Positions 61,838-64,000 of a stretch of 64,000 nucleotides of DNA are shown one piece after another. Every line of letters starts with the position of its first letter. Position 1 is the stretch's first letter. The notes beneath the pieces are model-generated. The model searched no databases and was not told the origin of the DNA. It saw only the letters and a list, made by a program, of their open reading frames with translations. The position numbers were made by a program, and so were the translations under genes. The DNA comes from Natrarchaeobaculum aegyptiacum (GTDB lineage Archaea > Halobacteriota > Halobacteria > Halobacteriales > Natrialbaceae). Location: assembly GCF_002156705.1 (NCBI RefSeq), contig NZ_CP019893.1, positions 1,178,001-1,242,000 of the forward strand. Reading direction: 5' to 3'.

Positions 61838-62182
61838 GTCGGAGGGTTCTCGTGGGTCACCAAAAATAACCACGTTCTCGATCGGAGACAGCGTCGCGAT
61901 CGGCCGGCCACTCGAGGACGGCGCGACGGAGATCCATACGGGTTACTGTCCGTCAGTCTAGTACCGTTCCAGGCGTCGACTGATAGGTCGATCCGACTGA
62001 CGCCGATCGGTTCGACCGATAGTAGCCACTGCACGTCAGTGCACACCTGATCGTCAGACGGATCGGCGATCAGTGTGTGAATCGTTGCAGTTGTTACTAT
62101 AGCAGTTCAGGCGTGGACCGCCACTAGGCGCAACCGCGACCCGGGCCGCGGTCGCACCGGGACGTCGCGACAGGAATCCGTA
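61838..62182. other. Intergenic region holding a dispersed repeat
   Basis: 345 bp without a protein gene; about half is repeat copy B (61958-62127), the remainder the upstream region of the dehydrogenase gene. Confidence 0.6.
61958..62127. repeat. Short hairpin-bearing dispersed repeat, copy B
   Basis: Same ends as copy A (starts AGTACCGTTCCAGGCGTCGA at 61960; ends CAGTTCAGGCGTGGACCGCC at 62122) but a longer middle. Stem GGTCGATCCG/CGGTTCGACC (61986-62017), further stems inside. CTAG borders both sides (61958-61961, 62124-62127). Confidence 0.6.
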
Positions 62183-62557
62183 TCAGTCGGCTCGCTCGAG
62201 CCCGCCGTCGAGTCCGAGTCGGGTTGCCAGCCACTCGAGGAGCGCCGACGCGATGGCGTCTGCGAGCCGATCGGGAGCGTCGGTGAGATCCCAGACGTAC
62301 TCCCCGGACCGCGTGAGCGCCGTCCACTCGAGGTAGCCCCGTCGATCGGCCGCGAGCAGGAGCGACTCGAGGGTAGCCTCGTCGGTCGAGAGACCGACGT
62401 CCTCGAGGGCGCTCGTCAGTTGGCCAGTCGTCGCGAGGACGCGACCTGCCTGCGGGCCGGAAGGTGGCGGGGACGAGGGAGTCGACGATGCAGGCGAGGT
62501 CGCGTCGGGACCGATCGACGGCGTCGGCGGCGTCGGTGGTGGAGGGGGGTTCGACAT
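62183..62557 (-). CDS. Hypothetical protein with Pro-rich N terminus
   Basis: 124 aa from ATG 62557. The first 45 residues are proline/serine-rich and disordered; the rest is helical (ATTGQLTSALEDVGLSTDEATLESLLLAADRRGYLEWT), perhaps winged-helix-like. No family recognised. Divergent from 62668 across 110 bases. Confidence 0.55.
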   Translation of the reverse strand: MSNPPPPPTPPTPSIGPDATSPASSTPSSPPPSGPQAGRVLATTGQLTSALEDVGLSTDEATLESLLLAADRRGYLEWTALTRSGEYVWDLTDAPDRLADAIASALLEWLATRLGLDGGLERAD

Positions 62558-62667
62558 ATTCGAGACGAGTGAACGCGAGCCCAAAAGGGCAGCCACTAGT
62601 TCCGACAGGCTTGAAGCCGCCGTACGTCGGGAACATACCCAAGGGGGCAGCGCTCGAACGTCCGATT

Positions 62668-63012
62668 ATGGAAGAAGATACCACGGCCGACGATGCAGCT
62701 TCGATCGACGATCCGACCGACTCCCTCGATCTCGAGTGCACCGAGCGAGTCGAGATCGGCGTCACGCGCGGCGAGACGGACCTCGAGATGGGGCCGCCAC
62801 GCGACTATCCGGACCGGGCCGACGTGGCGGTCCGACCGGTGGCCGACGACGGCGATCGGATCGTGTTGAGCATCGACGCGATGGCGGGCGATCACGCGAC
62901 CGGGCACGCCGACGTGACGCTGACGCCAGCGGAAGCGCGTACCCTCCGGGATCACCTCGAGCGGACCGTCCGCTGGATGGCTGGTTCTGATGGAGAGGGA
63001 GCCGACGAGTAG
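62668..63012 (+). CDS. Hypothetical acidic protein
   Basis: 114 aa from ATG 62668. After an acidic 25-residue start comes a beta-rich part (VEIGVTRGETDLEMGPP, VAVRPVADDGDRIVLSIDAMAG) and a closing helix TPAEARTLRDHLERTVRWM of the kind that ends small haloarchaeal beta-sandwich proteins. No function known. Confidence 0.65.
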   Translation: MEEDTTADDAASIDDPTDSLDLECTERVEIGVTRGETDLEMGPPRDYPDRADVAVRPVADDGDRIVLSIDAMAGDHATGHADVTLTPAEARTLRDHLERTVRWMAGSDGEGADE

Positions 63013-63127
63013 CGCAACCCGTCGAAATCGACGATACCCGGCCGGCCTTCCGGTCGGGTAAACGACGGAAATCGAGTATAATATGCATATATGTTACCAC
63101 GCACGCAACAAAGGGCCTGTGAAAACC

Positions 63128-63268
63128 GTGTCAGGGTGCGATTTTAAACAAATCAACGAACAGGTGGGACCGTTTGCGGCAACCGCACTCCTGATCGGGA
63201 CGGCCGTGGGGATGAGCATCTTCTTCGTGCCGACCCAGATGGCCGCGAAAGCTGGTCCAAGCAGATGA
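63128..63268 (+). pseudogene. N-terminal remnant of an APC-type amino-acid permease
   Basis: The frame from GTG 63128 reads ...INEQVGPFAATALLIGTAVGMSIFFVPTQMAAKAGPS then stops at 63266-63268. The segment matches the first helix of amino-acid/polyamine permeases (G-x-x-V-G-x-x-I-F-x-x-P), after which a protein of about 400 more residues should follow. The rest has been deleted or replaced by the convergent MFS gene. Confidence 0.6.
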
Positions 63269-63282
63269 AGAGCCGACGATGA

Positions 63283-64000
63283 TCAGTCGCCGCCGTCTGC
63301 CGGTCGCGACCCAGTTTCGCAGCCGGACGCCGATTCGGCCGCTCGAGCGTCGGTCGACGTGTCGACGGTCGGCGTGAACTGCCCGGTTTCGTGGTGGAGA
63401 CCGGCGAGCAAGACGGCACCGGCGAGGATCGGGAGGACTGCACACGCGAGGTAGACCGGCCAGAACCCCATCACCTCGATCAGCGGCAGGGAGACGATCG
63501 GGCCGAGGCCACCGCCGACGTCGCCGAGAACGTTGTTCGTCCCCACGGCCCGACCCATCCGTTCCTCGGGCGTCAGATCCGCCAGCAGGGCCATCAGCGG
63601 GCCACTCGTCCCGCCCTGTCCTGCGCCGATGAACAGACAGGCGACGGTCAGCGTCGCGATCGAGTCGGCCATCGCCAGCAGGACGAACCCGACGAACGAT
63701 ATCGAGAGGAAGGTAACCAGCGTGGGAACCCTCGAGCCGGTGCGGTCGGTGACCCAGCCGCCGAGAAACATGAAGATCCCCGCGGCGACGACGGTGACGG
63801 CCATGAAGATCCCAGAGGAGCCCTGTGCGTCGAACCCGAAGACGCCCAGCTCGTTTGCGTCCAGAAAGAGCACGAGCGTCGCGAACAGCGCGCCGATGTA
63901 GGCAAACAGGACGGCGAAGTTCACCAGGCCGACGGTGAGCGAGGGAACGCTGACGTCGATGTCCCACGCGGCGACCGATCGGTGTTCGTCGCCTTCGACG
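63283..64000 (-). CDS. MFS transporter, C-terminal part, cut by window edge
   Basis: 239 residues visible, open to the right edge. Six helices of the second half of a major facilitator protein, with the loop GGWVTDRTGSRVPTLV between helices 8 and 9 and the GQGGTSGPLMALLADLTPEERMGRAVG segment typical of drug/sugar-efflux-type carriers. Hydrophilic 40-residue tail. Substrate unknown; first half lies off the window. Confidence 0.85.
   Translation of the reverse strand, partial: VEGDEHRSVAAWDIDVSVPSLTVGLVNFAVLFAYIGALFATLVLFLDANELGVFGFDAQGSSGIFMAVTVVAAGIFMFLGGWVTDRTGSRVPTLVTFLSISFVGFVLLAMADSIATLTVACLFIGAGQGGTSGPLMALLADLTPEERMGRAVGTNNVLGDVGGGLGPIVSLPLIEVMGFWPVYLACAVLPILAGAVLLAGLHHETGQFTPTVDTSTDARAAESASGCETGSRPADGGD

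Overview
The window is haloarchaeal chromosome. GC-rich, acidic-protein genes, b(a)3-type oxidase genes, a CofH/NpdG coenzyme F420 pair, PurS/PurQ, a type II GAPDH and an intron-containing tRNA all fit class Halobacteria; a Natrialbales-like host is my inference, not shown. The window divides at about 21.9 kb into a mobile, visibly AT-richer island (1-21.9 kb) and ordinary GC-rich core chromosome (21.9-64 kb). The boundary is a tRNA-Met(CAT) gene on the minus strand whose 3' end faces the island, the usual geometry of integration at a tRNA.

Island. 1-620 is the right end of an IS4/ISH8-type insertion sequence; a second copy, complete and identical over the shared 620 bp, lies at 7438-9066 in the same orientation. 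Between them is a complete type I restriction-modification operon, hsdM-hsdS-hsdR, joined by ATGA overlaps. The second IS has split a tyrosine recombinase gene: a 10-bp target duplication flanks it, and removing the IS plus one copy of the duplication restores one open frame of 376 aa. Upstream of that recombinase sits a degenerate, probably inactive recombinase (10010-10918) with an ATGA overlap and tandem 21-bp palindromes ahead of it. Two paralogous modules follow, each a RHH/coiled-coil/winged-helix protein coupled to an active tyrosine recombinase (11397-12975 and 13515-15055), with a compact multi-hairpin sequence (13132-13248) between them. The second module appears to be the end of a longer operon: winged-helix protein, Cas4-like Fe-S nuclease, unknown partner, RHH protein, recombinase. 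Next come a small winged-helix gene behind a palindromic operator, two orphans, and a tight pair of unknowns (19300-21533), the second with a PD-(D/E)xK nuclease core; I consider this pair and the Cas4-like/recombinase operon the best candidates for undescribed systems.

Core. 22.2-30.3 kb: ba3-type cytochrome oxidase operon (cbaD-B-A-C), a divergent small subunit, a copper-type P-ATPase, a CDGSH protein and small membrane proteins. 29.8-36.1 kb: RHH regulator, a non-canonical Nramp transporter, hydantoinase/oxoprolinase HyuA-HyuB and a maleate-isomerase-family enzyme. 36.2-42.1 kb: GAPDH, M29 aminopeptidase, SHOCT protein, zinc-finger protein, isoaspartyl methyltransferase, CofH. 42.2-48.5 kb: a transducer with a 7 x 12-residue C-terminal repeat, PurC, small proteins, PurU. 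48.7-57.7 kb: a probable metal-homeostasis cluster (two FAD enzymes, CobW-family GTPase, a frameshifted FeoB-like transporter, MFS carrier) in which three promoters share ATTRTTAAC. 57.8-64 kb: rhodanese, PurS, PurQ, NpdG, 3-hydroxyacyl-CoA dehydrogenase, small proteins, a permease remnant and the C-terminal half of an MFS transporter. Two short hairpin-bearing repeats (58128-58216, 61958-62127) look like a non-autonomous element.
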